A stretch of DNA of 64,000 bases, taken from Bdellovibrionales bacterium GWA1_52_35 (GTDB lineage: Bacteria > Bdellovibrionota > UBA1018). A model generated the notes under the pieces. The model saw nothing but the letters and a program-made list of their open reading frames with translations, was not told where the DNA came from and searched no databases. This document shows positions 49,003 through 59,647 of the stretch, piece by piece. Position numbers and translations under genes: made by a program. The stretch is taken from the NCBI GenBank assembly GCA_001769805.1, contig MEPO01000021.1:124001-188000 (forward strand), in the 5' to 3' direction. The stretch's first letter is position 1; every line of letters begins with the position of its first letter.

Positions 49003-49970
49003 TCCTGAAATTCCTTGAGTAGATTTCTGATTTCAGTGATTTTCGCGTTGACCGCGCCTTTTCCCCGGTAAGAAATTTCAGTGGCTTTCTCGAAATCGTT
49101 TTCACTGATTCCACTTAGATCCGGAGTTACGACAAGGTCCGCACTTTTATGGCCATTACCAGTCCGGCTGTTGGTACCGACATCAATCAAAAGCACCGGC
49201 CCCAGGTTAAGATCACGCGCTTCTTCAATCAGAAACGGTTTGCTGTTTTCAGCCGAAACAGCAAGAGCCCCCTCCCAGCTTGCCGCATCCAGAACGCCCG
49301 GAACAGCCAGCGCGGCCCGAACAGCTTCCGAAAGGCGGCCGCGATTAGGTACAACGGCAAGTCCAGAGTTCTTGAACTCGATTGCGACTCGAACGGGTAT
49401 CGTTGTGTCTTGGAGCTGTTTGTTTCCAAAAGCCCGCTCCAACTCGCGATCAATCGGCAGGCGTCCGGATTTTTCAAATACTTTCGTGAAAACGTTTTCC
49501 CGGGTTGTGAGCACGTTGCGTTTGAATCTCATCAACATCCAGTCAAATTGATTGATATTGGGGTTGGACGCATAAAGCCCAGCCATCAAGCTGCCAATTT
49601 CCGTTCCGAGAATTGCGCTAATCGGAATTTTGGCTTCGTGCAGGGCGCGGAGGGCACCAGCGTGAGCAAAGCCACGTGCCATTCCTGGCCCCAGCACCAC
49701 GACAACCGAACGCTGCCTTGGAACCTCGGGACCAAATTGCTCGGGAGCCGGCGGTGTCGGCGGACCGAGAGGCTCAGGAGGACCCATCATTTCCGTGTCC
49801 TGGGTTGGAGTACCCCTCTCGTCAGTCCTCGTCTGGTCCTGTCCACGATCATCCGAGCCACGTTTTGCGGTGGTCGAACACGCCGCTAGAAAAATAAGGG
49901 AAACCATTACCACGGCTACAAAGAAGTATCTCAACCTGCCACTGATGATCGATTTCCTGAACGTTTCCAA
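48999..49970 (-). CDS. Patatin-like lipoprotein without catalytic serine
   Basis: A 323-residue lipoprotein (lipobox FLAAC, Cys 31), then a Pro/Glu-rich linker and a patatin-type fold (RssA-like): GPGMARGFAHAGALRALHEAKIP and the nucleophile elbow. The elbow reads GTEIGSL, with Glu 124 in place of the Ser of GxSxG. The Asp of the Ser-Asp dyad (usually DGG/DGA) also appears to be missing (FLIEEARDL region). Probably it binds rather than hydrolyses. It overlaps tlyA upstream and PBP1A downstream, hinting at a link to cell-wall synthesis. Confidence 0.78.
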   Translation of the reverse strand: METFRKSIISGRLRYFFVAVVMVSLIFLAACSTTAKRGSDDRGQDQTRTDERGTPTQDTEMMGPPEPLGPPTPPAPEQFGPEVPRQRSVVVVLGPGMARGFAHAGALRALHEAKIPISAILGTEIGSLMAGLYASNPNINQFDWMLMRFKRNVLTTRENVFTKVFEKSGRLPIDRELERAFGNKQLQDTTIPVRVAIEFKNSGLAVVPNRGRLSEAVRAALAVPGVLDAASWEGALAVSAENSKPFLIEEARDLNLGPVLLIDVGTNSRTGNGHKSADLVVTPDLSGISENDFEKATEISYRGKGAVNAKITEIRNLLKEFQE

Positions 49971-50686
49971 TGTGCGAGAAACTCCTTGTTACCTTCTGTT
50001 CCTGTAATTGGAGATTCTACCAAGCCCTGCCGTAGGAGGCCAAGGGTTTCACCAAAAGAAGTGATTCTTGTGACAACCGCTTGTCGGTCGTCTTCAGAGC
50101 GCACCAAGCCTCCTTGACCGACCTTTTCTCTGCCCACTTCGAATTGCGGTTTAATCAGCGTAATCCAGTCAGTCTCTGGCGTCGCAAATTGAATAAGGCC
50201 GGGAAGCACCTTCTCCAGGGAAATAAATGAAACGTCGATCACTATGATATCAACCCGACAGCCAATGGTCTCGTAGGCCATATTCCTGGCATTCGTTTTT
50301 TCATAGACTGCCACGCGGGAATCCTGGCGTATTTTCCAAGCCAGCTGACTATGGCCCACATCCACTGCATGTATTTTTTGTGCTCCGCGAAGCAGGAGCA
50401 CTTGGGTAAACCCGCCAGTAGAGGCCCCAATATCCAATCCGGTTTTCCCGGTAACGTCGATTTTGAATGCATCCAATGCGGCCGCCAATTTAATACCGCC
50501 CCTTGAAACATAAGGATGGTCTGCGCCCCGAATACGGATGCTGGCGGAGTGGTCAACAAGTTGACCAGCTTTTGTTACGGGTTCATCATTCACAAGAACG
50601 TTACCCGAAAGAAGAAGCGCCTGGGCTCGCGCTCTTGTGGGGGCATGGCCGGCTTCGGTTAATAATATATCAATCCGCTTTTTCAT
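49931..50686 (-). CDS. tlyA: rRNA 2'-O-methyltransferase TlyA family
   Basis: A 251-residue protein: S4 RNA-binding domain (residues 3-60, KRIDILLTEAGHAPTRARAQALLLSGNV) and FtsJ-type methyltransferase core with the SAM motif LDIGASTGGFTQVLL and the catalytic Lys, Asp, Lys positions VSRGGIKLAA, DVSFISL and LIKPQFEVG. It methylates cytidines in 16S/23S rRNA in characterised members. It overlaps dxs by 17 bases and the pseudo-patatin gene by 40. Confidence 0.93.
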   Translation of the reverse strand: MKKRIDILLTEAGHAPTRARAQALLLSGNVLVNDEPVTKAGQLVDHSASIRIRGADHPYVSRGGIKLAAALDAFKIDVTGKTGLDIGASTGGFTQVLLLRGAQKIHAVDVGHSQLAWKIRQDSRVAVYEKTNARNMAYETIGCRVDIIVIDVSFISLEKVLPGLIQFATPETDWITLIKPQFEVGREKVGQGGLVRSEDDRQAVVTRITSFGETLGLLRQGLVESPITGTEGNKEFLAHWKRSGNRSSVAG

Positions 50687-52442
50687 TACATTGATTCTGT
50701 TTCAGTAAAAATATGATACGAGAGGCGATTCCTTCCGGAGAAACGCCCTCCCTCGCTTCGAGTTCCATCGTTGTTCCGTGGGTGATGAAATGTTCTGAGT
50801 ATCCGGCGAAATGAATCTGGCCCGCACGTGCTCCGCAGGCAACCGCAAGGCTTTGCCCAAAGCCTCCGTGAAGAATAGAATCTTCCACGCACAAGACCGG
50901 GGCACCAGGATACTCTTGCAGTGCCAGGATCAGCGCGGAAGGAAGTGGCTTGAGCTCCGGCGTCGAAAGAAAGAGAATTCCGGCCGCACTCGGCCCAAGA
51001 AGCTCAATCGCAGACTTAACGCGATGAGTGGCCGCCCCCGCAGCGATCAGAATCAGTTGAGGGGCAAAACCGGAATCAGGCTTCTGATGGCACCTGATCC
51101 CATTGATCAGCGGCACACAACAACAGGCAGCCGCGCCCCTGGGGTAGCGAATGGCAACTGGACCGTCTGCACTGACAGCCCGCTTGAGTAAAACGCTCAT
51201 ATCTGAATTGCATTCGGGAGCAAATATCCGAAGCCCTGGAATCATGGACAGAAAAGACAGATCAAATACTCCATGATGAGTTGCTCCGTCCGCCCCGACT
51301 AAGCCAGCGCGGTCAATTGCGAAGACCACCCCGAAATTTTGAAGGGCGACATCATGAATAAGCTGATCCAGTCCACGCTGAAGAAATGAACTGTAGATTG
51401 CAACCACTGGTTTGTACCCGTTTGCCGCCAGGCCTGCGGCAAAGGTGACGGCATGTGATTCCGCTATACCAACGTCAAAGAAGCGCTCCGGCCAGGTCCG
51501 GCCGAATTCCGCAAGCCCTGTACCCTCCGGCATCGCAGCAGTAATGGCAAGAATTCTGGGGTCCTCTTTCGCAAGGGCACAGAGAGCCGTACCAAATATC
51601 TCACTGTAGCTCTGGTTGCGCATAGGGGAATCGGCTTTATTGTAGACCTTTTCGGACAGCGGATTGATTCCATGAAAAGCTTCCGGGAGCTCTTCTGCGG
51701 GGGCATAGCCTTTGCCTTTTTGCGAAATAACATGAACCAGTACGGGGCGTGGACTGCCAGAAACTTCGCGCAGCTTGAGGCCATTGAATACTGCCGTCAA
51801 GGCACGAAGATCGTGGCCATCAAGCGGACCAATGTATTCAAGCCCTATTTGCTCGAAAAACATGGGGGCACCTCCTGAAGAGATCAGGGTTGAGAGTGCT
51901 CCTATACTTTGCGATATGGACATCTGGTTGTCGTTCAGCACGATCAGCGCTGGACCGATCTCTCTGGAGCTGAAGTTATTCAAAGCTTCGAATGCTAGCC
52001 CGGCGGTTAAACCTCCATCACCAATTACCGCAACGGTCCACTGGGGCGTTCCTCTGCGGGCCCAGGCGAAAGCCAGCGCTGCCGAAAGCGATGTGCTGCT
52101 ATGCCCGACGCCAAATACATCGTGCTCGGATTCCGCCCTGGACGGAAATCCAGAGATTCCGTTCAGTGTTCGCAGTGACGAAAACCGGTCCCATCTTCCC
52201 GTAAGCAGCTTGTGAGCGTAAGCCTGATGCCCAACGTCCCAGATAATGGGTTCTTGGGGCGATTCAAAGCAGTAATGCAAGGCAATTGCAAGCTCCACCG
52301 CTCCGAGACTGGCGCCGAGATGTCCACCGTTTTTCATGCAAACTGAGAGTATGCGGTGACGAATCTCCGCGGCGAGTTCCTCGAGTCCGGGAAGGTTTTG
52401 CTTTTTCAGATCGTCGAGGCCACGTGTTCCCGCAAGAGACAT
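50670..52442 (-). CDS. dxs: 1-deoxy-D-xylulose-5-phosphate synthase
   Basis: Thiamine diphosphate enzyme joining pyruvate and glyceraldehyde-3-phosphate, the first step of the MEP isoprenoid route. The ATG at 52442 lies one base after the xseB stop and gives 590 residues. It contains GHLGASLGAVELAIALHY, the ThDP motif GDGGLTAGLAFEALNN, and the transketolase region FDVGIAESHAVTFAAGLA. The usual ispA gene between xseB and dxs is missing. Confidence 0.95.
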   Translation of the reverse strand: MSLAGTRGLDDLKKQNLPGLEELAAEIRHRILSVCMKNGGHLGASLGAVELAIALHYCFESPQEPIIWDVGHQAYAHKLLTGRWDRFSSLRTLNGISGFPSRAESEHDVFGVGHSSTSLSAALAFAWARRGTPQWTVAVIGDGGLTAGLAFEALNNFSSREIGPALIVLNDNQMSISQSIGALSTLISSGGAPMFFEQIGLEYIGPLDGHDLRALTAVFNGLKLREVSGSPRPVLVHVISQKGKGYAPAEELPEAFHGINPLSEKVYNKADSPMRNQSYSEIFGTALCALAKEDPRILAITAAMPEGTGLAEFGRTWPERFFDVGIAESHAVTFAAGLAANGYKPVVAIYSSFLQRGLDQLIHDVALQNFGVVFAIDRAGLVGADGATHHGVFDLSFLSMIPGLRIFAPECNSDMSVLLKRAVSADGPVAIRYPRGAAACCCVPLINGIRCHQKPDSGFAPQLILIAAGAATHRVKSAIELLGPSAAGILFLSTPELKPLPSALILALQEYPGAPVLCVEDSILHGGFGQSLAVACGARAGQIHFAGYSEHFITHGTTMELEAREGVSPEGIASRIIFLLKQNQCNEKAD

Positions 52443-52443
52443 A

Positions 52444-52698
52444 TTACGGATTATTTCTGCCAGAGCGGAACGGCTGTGTTTCAACGGAGCCGTCCAAACC
52501 CGTCTTCATCAAAACATCCACACGCTGCTCTGCAACTGCGAGCTGCTGCTGACAAGTTCTGGTGAGGCGGACCCCATCCTCAAAATTTTTAAGCGCGTCC
52601 TCTAGCCCGAGATCGCCGCTTTCGAGACGCTTTACAGTTTGCTGCAGTTGCTCAAGGGCTTTTTCAAATGAAGGGCTTTCTGGGGTGTTCGCGGTCAT
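52444..52698 (-). CDS. xseB: Exodeoxyribonuclease VII small subunit
   Basis: An 84-residue helical protein: FEKALEQLQQTVKRLESGDLGLEDALKNFEDGVRL is the family hallmark, followed by CQQQLAVAEQRVDVL. It forms ExoVII with XseA (not in window). First gene of the xseB-dxs-tlyA-patatin-like-PBP1A run. Ribosome site AAAGGGGAG about 10 bases upstream. Confidence 0.95.
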   Translation of the reverse strand: MTANTPESPSFEKALEQLQQTVKRLESGDLGLEDALKNFEDGVRLTRTCQQQLAVAEQRVDVLMKTGLDGSVETQPFRSGRNNP

Positions 52699-52717
52699 GT
52701 GTATTTTTGCTCCCCTT

Positions 52718-52747
52718 TAATAACGGCATATCCTAGGCAACTGTCAA
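52718..52747 (-). promoter_or_regulatory. Promoter candidate of the xseB-dxs operon
   Basis: On the minus strand TTGACA (52747-52742), an 18-base spacer and TTATTA (52723-52718). The start would fall near 52711, just at the ribosome site, leaving a leader of about a dozen bases. Confidence 0.55.
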
Positions 52748-52775
52748 GAGTGTTTACACCGTCAAACCTAAAATC

Positions 52776-52784
52776 TGCTATAAT
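52776..52784 (+). promoter_or_regulatory. Extended -10 promoter for the transglycosylase gene
   Basis: TGCTATAAT, an extended -10 (TGn + TATAAT), on the plus strand, divergent from the xseB promoter. A leader of about 50 bases follows. Confidence 0.6.
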
Positions 52785-52840
52785 TTCGCGACATTAGGTC
52801 ATATTTAGTCGCGGCAGGGTAATTGCTAATGAGGTGCTTG

Positions 52841-54259
52841 ATGAAAGTGTTCACACGTATTCCGTTTCACCGATATTCAGGCTTCGCCGCAGCAATAGCT
52901 GTCTTCTTGGTATCGAGCGCAAGCTCGGTTGCGACTGCCGCCTACAACCATCCTGTCATGTGGACTGATATGAGTGAGTTCAGCGTCGAAGCGGCGCTCA
53001 CTCTTCCATACTCGTCTCCGGCGAATCTTTACAATCCATCTTTTTCGGATTCAGTTCTGAATGAAGTAGCCAGGGACAAAGAAAACAAGATCAATTCGAA
53101 ATTCAAAATTCCCCATGAGATCAGACCCGCTGTCACATTCTGGCTTAAAATCTATACCCGCTTCACGACTCAACATATTGTGCTCTATGATTCCCGTCAT
53201 CCGGATGTGATTTATGAAGCGCTCGACTTTCGCAGGACAGCCGAGACTGCCAAGAGCCGCCTGGTGTACGAAGTCATCGTAAAGAATAAACTCAAAAAAA
53301 CCATCGCCGCTTATAAAACGGCTTTTGCATCACTTGCCAGAAATTCACGTCCCAAGAATCCATCGCGCGAACAAAAACTGATTCTGAAAGCGACAAGAAA
53401 TCTGCCACATAAACACGATTTCGCGGATCTTAAAAAGCACATGCGGTCGCAAACCGGCCAACGCGACAACATCATCAAGGGGCTGATTGCCGCAGAAACG
53501 TTTTTCCCCAAGATGGAACTTATTTTTTCGAAAATGAATCTCCCGATTGAGCTGACCCGGCTTAGTCTGGTGGAAAGCTCATTCACATATTCGGCGATTT
53601 CTCGTGTCGGCGCTACGGGGGTCTGGCAATTTATGCCCGATTCGGGTCGCGAGTTTCTGATGATCGACGAGGATGCCAAGATCGATGAACGTCTCTCACC
53701 ATTAAAGTCCACGGTTGCAGCCGGAAAACTCCTGAAAAGAAATTTTCGCGTCCTGAAAAACTGGGCCCTTGCAATTACTTCTTACAACCATGGCACTCGC
53801 AGTTTACGAAAAATTGCCGCGAGTGAGGACTTTAAAACGATTGCGCCCTATTTTTCTTTTTGTTCGAAAAGGAAGGGGACTATTGGCTGGGCCAGCCGCA
53901 ATTATTATCCCGAGTTTCTGGCCGTTCTGTACGCCGAAACATACAGAGACCGGCTCTACGGCGAAGTGCCCAAGACCCTGATTCGGCCTATCGTCTATGA
54001 ATCCCCCGGCAATTATCCAAATCCTTTGGCGTTCGCGCTTCACCGCGGAATTAATCTGCAGGAATTCAAACTACTGAATCCGGACATCCGAGACCTGAGC
54101 CGCCGCTTCCCACCGGACCTTCTCGTCGCTGTACCCGGAGAGCGGGACAATGTCAGTTTGCTGTTTGTGGAGGCTTCCCGCAGGCGAAAAGCACCGTCAG
54201 GCAAAGCTCGACCGCTACTTGCGTCAGGGCCACGAATCAGTACGGACCAACGACGCTGA
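52841..54259 (+). CDS. mltD: Lytic transglycosylase, MltD-like
   Basis: A 472-residue exported enzyme: signal segment FAAAIAVFLVSSASSVATA and a central SLT (Slt70-type) domain with catalytic Glu in TRLSLVESSFTYSAISRVGATGVWQFMP near residue 242, followed by DERLSPLKSTVAAGKLLKRN and ALAITSYNHGTRSLRK. The C-terminal stretch is LysM-like without clear LysM repeats. It cleaves peptidoglycan to 1,6-anhydro-muropeptides. The ATG at 52841 has GAGGTG 6 bases upstream; ATG at 52829 is possible. Ends 23 bases inside the convergent gene. Confidence 0.9.
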   Translation: MKVFTRIPFHRYSGFAAAIAVFLVSSASSVATAAYNHPVMWTDMSEFSVEAALTLPYSSPANLYNPSFSDSVLNEVARDKENKINSKFKIPHEIRPAVTFWLKIYTRFTTQHIVLYDSRHPDVIYEALDFRRTAETAKSRLVYEVIVKNKLKKTIAAYKTAFASLARNSRPKNPSREQKLILKATRNLPHKHDFADLKKHMRSQTGQRDNIIKGLIAAETFFPKMELIFSKMNLPIELTRLSLVESSFTYSAISRVGATGVWQFMPDSGREFLMIDEDAKIDERLSPLKSTVAAGKLLKRNFRVLKNWALAITSYNHGTRSLRKIAASEDFKTIAPYFSFCSKRKGTIGWASRNYYPEFLAVLYAETYRDRLYGEVPKTLIRPIVYESPGNYPNPLAFALHRGINLQEFKLLNPDIRDLSRRFPPDLLVAVPGERDNVSLLFVEASRRRKAPSGKARPLLASGPRISTDQRR

Positions 54260-56588
54260 TCACTCTGGGCGAAGTTAAGAGCAGTTCAGACCAGACGCCA
54301 GCATTAGAATCATCTTTGGCACCAACAACCACCGGTCCACCCGGTATCTGTACTGCCATGAATCGCGTCGCAATACCCGAGATTGGCAGCTGCGTCTGTA
54401 ACTTCAATTCACCCTCGGAGGAAAGAGAGTACGTCTCCGGTACGAGGACTTGAGTCTCCAAAAGACTGCGTACAGAGGCAAACAGCTGCTTTTGGGGTGC
54501 CGCTGACACGAGCTGTGGAACCGCTCCAATGATCAGTGCACTTTCTGAACTCACTCCGCCCTCGATCTGGCTGACCCAATCATCTACTGTATTTTCTGAA
54601 AAACGGTAAAGCGCCACTTCATTGAGCTGCCGCGCCGGAACGCGATAACGCTGCGGATATTCGTCTTTTATGCCGGTTTCGAGATACACCGGCATGTCAT
54701 CGACTACGGCAATTCTCTCTATTTGAAAACTTCCATCATTGCCCGTTATTGCAGACTGCGGCTGATCAATTACAGTGACTGCGACTCCCCGCAGGCCCCT
54801 GGCTCGTCTTGCCTCCGCATTAAATACTTTGCCGGATACTTTTTTGAAAGAGATGCGACTTAAATCAACGAAGGTTGCTGATCCATTCAAAACCGGGATT
54901 GCCACACTTCCCGAGGTCCCTTTTGCTGAATTTTTAAAATAGACCAGCGCTGCGCCGGGCTCTGCGTTCAGGAATGCGAAGTAGGTTTCACTATCGGCAT
55001 TCGCCGCATTGATCAGCTCATTTCTGCTGTTGAGTATAATTGGCTGATCTGCTCGACCGGAAATGGAAACATTCCATCCTGGGCTCAGTTTCCCGAAGAC
55101 AATTCCCGCCTCGGCCTGAATATTTGTTTCGGCAATCTTGCTCAAGAGAATGGATGAATTGTTTGAGATCACCGGAGCGGCGAAGTTGCGCCCGGATTTC
55201 CAGTGCAATGTTGGCCAGTGATCTTTTGCCTGAGCCAGAACCCAGGAACCGGGCGATGCTGCAGCATCAACGAATTCTTGGGTAAGTGCACGATGATCGC
55301 AATAAGGAATTTCCTGCGCCCAGTTGAAGGCCTCAAGACAGCTCGAAGGATCGACGGTACTTACGGCAGTCAGAGATTTCTTGTTTTCGGCGGACGCCTT
55401 GAATCTATCAGCAGGTTCGGTCGGCTTTGGTGTGGGAACGACCTCCGGTCGGGGAGCTGGATTCGCGGGAGCACCGTCATCCTTTATATACCAGGCGCGT
55501 TTTCCGGGAAAAGATCCTGGATATCCAACTTTTGGTGAGTATTCATTTTTTGAAAAGATCCCGATAGGTGCCGATTGAGTAGTCACAACCCTGTCTTCAA
55601 TTTTATCCGTCAAACGCGCCGGCGCAGCGGGGTGTAAAGCTGCTGCTTGCATTGACTCTGGTGATGATTCCGTTTTGTCAGGCTTCGGCGGCCCATCTGC
55701 TCTACCGGTTGTCAGACGCTCTTCACTGGTCCTCACAACCGGTGCCAATGCTTGTACCGCCTTTTGAATATTCAGGTGATCCGAAAGTTCTCGGTCGTTG
55801 GATTGATGGCTAACCAATTTTTCGTGGGCATTATTATTAACTTCTATAGATTTTTGTGAATCTGTAAGGCCCGATACCCGCTCTGCTATGGCCTGGATGG
55901 CTCGATTCAGATCCAGGTTTTCCTGACTCTGCAGCGCAGCCAGGAGCACCTGTGTTGAATCAACGGGTTGGGTCTCCGGCTCAAAAGCCCGCTTAGTGTT
56001 GATCTCGTCGTTAGTTTGCGCTGGGGAAGACACTGCTTTTACGGACAAAGTTGACTTTTTTCGAGGATGGATATTCAGTCGTCTCGGTTTTAACTTCTGG
56101 TTATTCAGATTTTGAACCTGAGTAACCATCTGAACAGGAGCGACGTCTATCGCCAGGGCTATAAACCGGGCCCTCAACATGAGATGAATGTTTTCCAGCT
56201 TTTGAGCTTCTGTCGGCTCCGTCAGGACCGGCTCAACGGCAATCGCTGGCGCTGCCCGTGAAATCTGTATGGCATCGCGATGAGGCTTTGCTTTTGCTCT
56301 GATGACTATTTTAGCTGCTAGCCTTCGCTGCGGAAGCGGGGCATAAGTCAGGTCCGAGGGAAGAGCAGCATTCAGCTTTTCCACCGACCCCGCGCTCAGC
56401 GCGCTCACTTTGGCTTTAGAAAGCCAGGTCAAGTTTCCAAAATCCACCGTCACGTCCGGCGCGGATCTGAATGAAGAAATTGCAAAATTGGCGGCAATGA
56501 GAATAGAAATGCCACTTACGAGCGATGCAACGCCCGAAGCATATACGGCATCCGAAGATAATGAACCTCTCACCATCCTAGTGAACAC
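54237..56588 (-). CDS. Large membrane-anchored protein of unknown function
   Basis: A 783-residue protein if the GTG at 56588 is used (AAAGGA 7 bases upstream). A TTG 13 codons earlier falls inside the -10 box and an ATG four codons later is the other choice. One membrane helix lies near residues 20-42, then a 350-residue Pro/Ala/Thr/Glu-rich linker with few conserved segments. A beta-rich C-terminal half has a carboxypeptidase-regulatory-like unit (GVAVTVIDQPQSAITGNDGSF) and a final domain ending VISVVGPY. Probably anchored in the inner membrane with a large periplasmic or outer part. No recognised family. Confidence 0.7.
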   Translation of the reverse strand: MFTRMVRGSLSSDAVYASGVASLVSGISILIAANFAISSFRSAPDVTVDFGNLTWLSKAKVSALSAGSVEKLNAALPSDLTYAPLPQRRLAAKIVIRAKAKPHRDAIQISRAAPAIAVEPVLTEPTEAQKLENIHLMLRARFIALAIDVAPVQMVTQVQNLNNQKLKPRRLNIHPRKKSTLSVKAVSSPAQTNDEINTKRAFEPETQPVDSTQVLLAALQSQENLDLNRAIQAIAERVSGLTDSQKSIEVNNNAHEKLVSHQSNDRELSDHLNIQKAVQALAPVVRTSEERLTTGRADGPPKPDKTESSPESMQAAALHPAAPARLTDKIEDRVVTTQSAPIGIFSKNEYSPKVGYPGSFPGKRAWYIKDDGAPANPAPRPEVVPTPKPTEPADRFKASAENKKSLTAVSTVDPSSCLEAFNWAQEIPYCDHRALTQEFVDAAASPGSWVLAQAKDHWPTLHWKSGRNFAAPVISNNSSILLSKIAETNIQAEAGIVFGKLSPGWNVSISGRADQPIILNSRNELINAANADSETYFAFLNAEPGAALVYFKNSAKGTSGSVAIPVLNGSATFVDLSRISFKKVSGKVFNAEARRARGLRGVAVTVIDQPQSAITGNDGSFQIERIAVVDDMPVYLETGIKDEYPQRYRVPARQLNEVALYRFSENTVDDWVSQIEGGVSSESALIIGAVPQLVSAAPQKQLFASVRSLLETQVLVPETYSLSSEGELKLQTQLPISGIATRFMAVQIPGGPVVVGAKDDSNAGVWSELLLTSPRVISVVGPY

Positions 56589-56626
56589 GAACGAATGAAT
56601 CCTTTCACAAGCTCGAAAAAGCCCCA

Positions 56627-56632
56627 ATTATA
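56627..56632 (-). promoter_or_regulatory. -10 element of the large unknown gene
   Basis: Perfect TATAAT on the minus strand about 39 bases before the GTG start; no good -35 box is visible. Confidence 0.4.
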
Positions 56633-56816
56633 CTATACAAATGATGCAAATTGCTCTCGACGGTGAAACCTCGACTGCATTCCTTGCAGGACGAGTGCAC
56701 CACGCAACCTGATCATTAGTAAAAGAATAACGGTAATTCAAACCTTCTGCAAGTTATCCGAATAGCACTCCGACTATTCGAGGATAGGCAAAAGATTCCG
56801 GGATCAGTTCGGTTGA

Positions 56817-57218
56817 CTACTCACCCAAGTGCTGCCGAATCAAGGATCTCTGCAACTTCAGCTGGTATTTTTTAAACTTCTTTTCGTCCAGGTCTGCTGC
56901 TTTGAGTGCGTCCTCGGCCAGTTTCTGCGCTTTCTTTGCCCGGTTTACGTCAATCTCGGCCTTGAGTTCCAGAGTCTCGGCCGTAACGACCACCTTGTCG
57001 TCTTTTACCTCAAAAAAGCCGTGGGAGATCGCTCCGACGATGTCCTGGCCTCCGGCGGGCCGATAGCTGAACGTCCCTGTTTCAAGAACTCCAATGAACG
57101 GAGCATGACCCGGCATGATCTGAATCTGGCCTTCACTGCCAAAGAGGGTCACCGACTCTGCTGAAACATTCTCTAGAAGCCTGCGCTCTGGAGAAAGAAT
57201 TGTCAGTTTTAGACTCAT
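56817..57218 (-). CDS. atpC: ATP synthase epsilon subunit
   Basis: A 133-residue rotor-stalk subunit with LKLTILSPERRLLENVSAESVTLFGSEGQIQIMPGHAPFIG and the C-terminal helix pair after VVTAETLELKAEIDVNRAKKAQKLAEDAL. Last gene of the operon, 33 bases after atpD. Epsilon couples rotation to F1 catalysis and inhibits hydrolysis. Confidence 0.95.
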   Translation of the reverse strand: MSLKLTILSPERRLLENVSAESVTLFGSEGQIQIMPGHAPFIGVLETGTFSYRPAGGQDIVGAISHGFFEVKDDKVVVTAETLELKAEIDVNRAKKAQKLAEDALKAADLDEKKFKKYQLKLQRSLIRQHLGE

Positions 57219-57251
57219 ATTACCTCTCCTGAATCAAACCCACTCAACGCT

Positions 57252-58706
<1,455 letters not shown>

Positions 58707-59630
58707 TCAAGTTTTTTGAGATTCGCTGCCCGCGATGATCTCAAGCAATTCTTTGGTAATTCCCGCCTGCCGCTGTTTGTTGTACTGCAGCGTCAGTTTA
58801 CGAATCATTTCTCCGGCGTTCTTGGTGGCACTTTCCATTGCCGACATGCGGGCACCGTGCTCTCCGGCCTGTGATTCAAGCATGATTCTGAATGTCTGAA
58901 TGGCAAAATGCTTCGCCAGCAATTCATCGAGAATCTCTTTCAAACTCGGTCTTATGATGTAAACGCCGGTTTCAACGGCAATCGGTGTACCGGCTGCCGC
59001 AGCACTGGTTGCAGAACTCGTGGGCGCCTCGTCCTGAAGGGGCAGGAAATTTTCCACGACTACCTTCTGGCTCATGACATTTTTGAATTCGTTGTAGATG
59101 AACTTTACTTCATCAACCCGTCCGGACAGATAGGAGTCGATAACGGCGTCTGACAATGACTTGGCTTTGAAAAAGGTGACCTTACCACCCAGCTCCTGAA
59201 AGTAAGTACCCAGCGTGATTTTTTTAGTTTTGAAAAAATCGTAGCCTCGGCGGCCGACAAAAGAGAGCTCGATTTTGTTGTAAAAATCTGAATTTGCCGC
59301 CACCCAGCGTGCTGCCGCCTTAATTATGTTTCCGTTGAACGCGCCGCACAGTCCGCGATCAGAGGTAACGAGCACCAGCATGACATTTTTCTTATCGCCC
59401 GCCTCGATATTCCGCTGCTTCCGAAGCAGGGGTTGATCTTCAGGTGACTCCGCCATGGCCGAAACCTGCCTGATCAAAGCATCAATTCTTCTTGCGTATG
59501 GACGGTGGTTGGTGATCGCATCTTGCGCACGACGCAGTTTTGCGGCCGATACCATTTTCATGGCTTTCGTCGTCAGCTGCGTATTCTTTGTAGAACTAAT
59601 ACGCTTTCTAAGGTCCTTGATGCTTGCCAT
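58707..59630 (-). CDS. atpG: ATP synthase gamma subunit
   Basis: A 307-residue central stalk: N-terminal helix ASIKDLRKRISSTKNTQLTTKAMKMVSAAKLRRAQ and C-terminal ESATKNAGEMIRKLTLQYNKQRQAGITKELLEI are typical. A short insert (SSATSAAAAGT near residue 210) makes it slightly longer than usual. Confidence 0.96.
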   Translation of the reverse strand: MASIKDLRKRISSTKNTQLTTKAMKMVSAAKLRRAQDAITNHRPYARRIDALIRQVSAMAESPEDQPLLRKQRNIEAGDKKNVMLVLVTSDRGLCGAFNGNIIKAAARWVAANSDFYNKIELSFVGRRGYDFFKTKKITLGTYFQELGGKVTFFKAKSLSDAVIDSYLSGRVDEVKFIYNEFKNVMSQKVVVENFLPLQDEAPTSSATSAAAAGTPIAVETGVYIIRPSLKEILDELLAKHFAIQTFRIMLESQAGEHGARMSAMESATKNAGEMIRKLTLQYNKQRQAGITKELLEIIAGSESQKT

Positions 59631-59647
59631 AATTTATCCGTGCCTGC

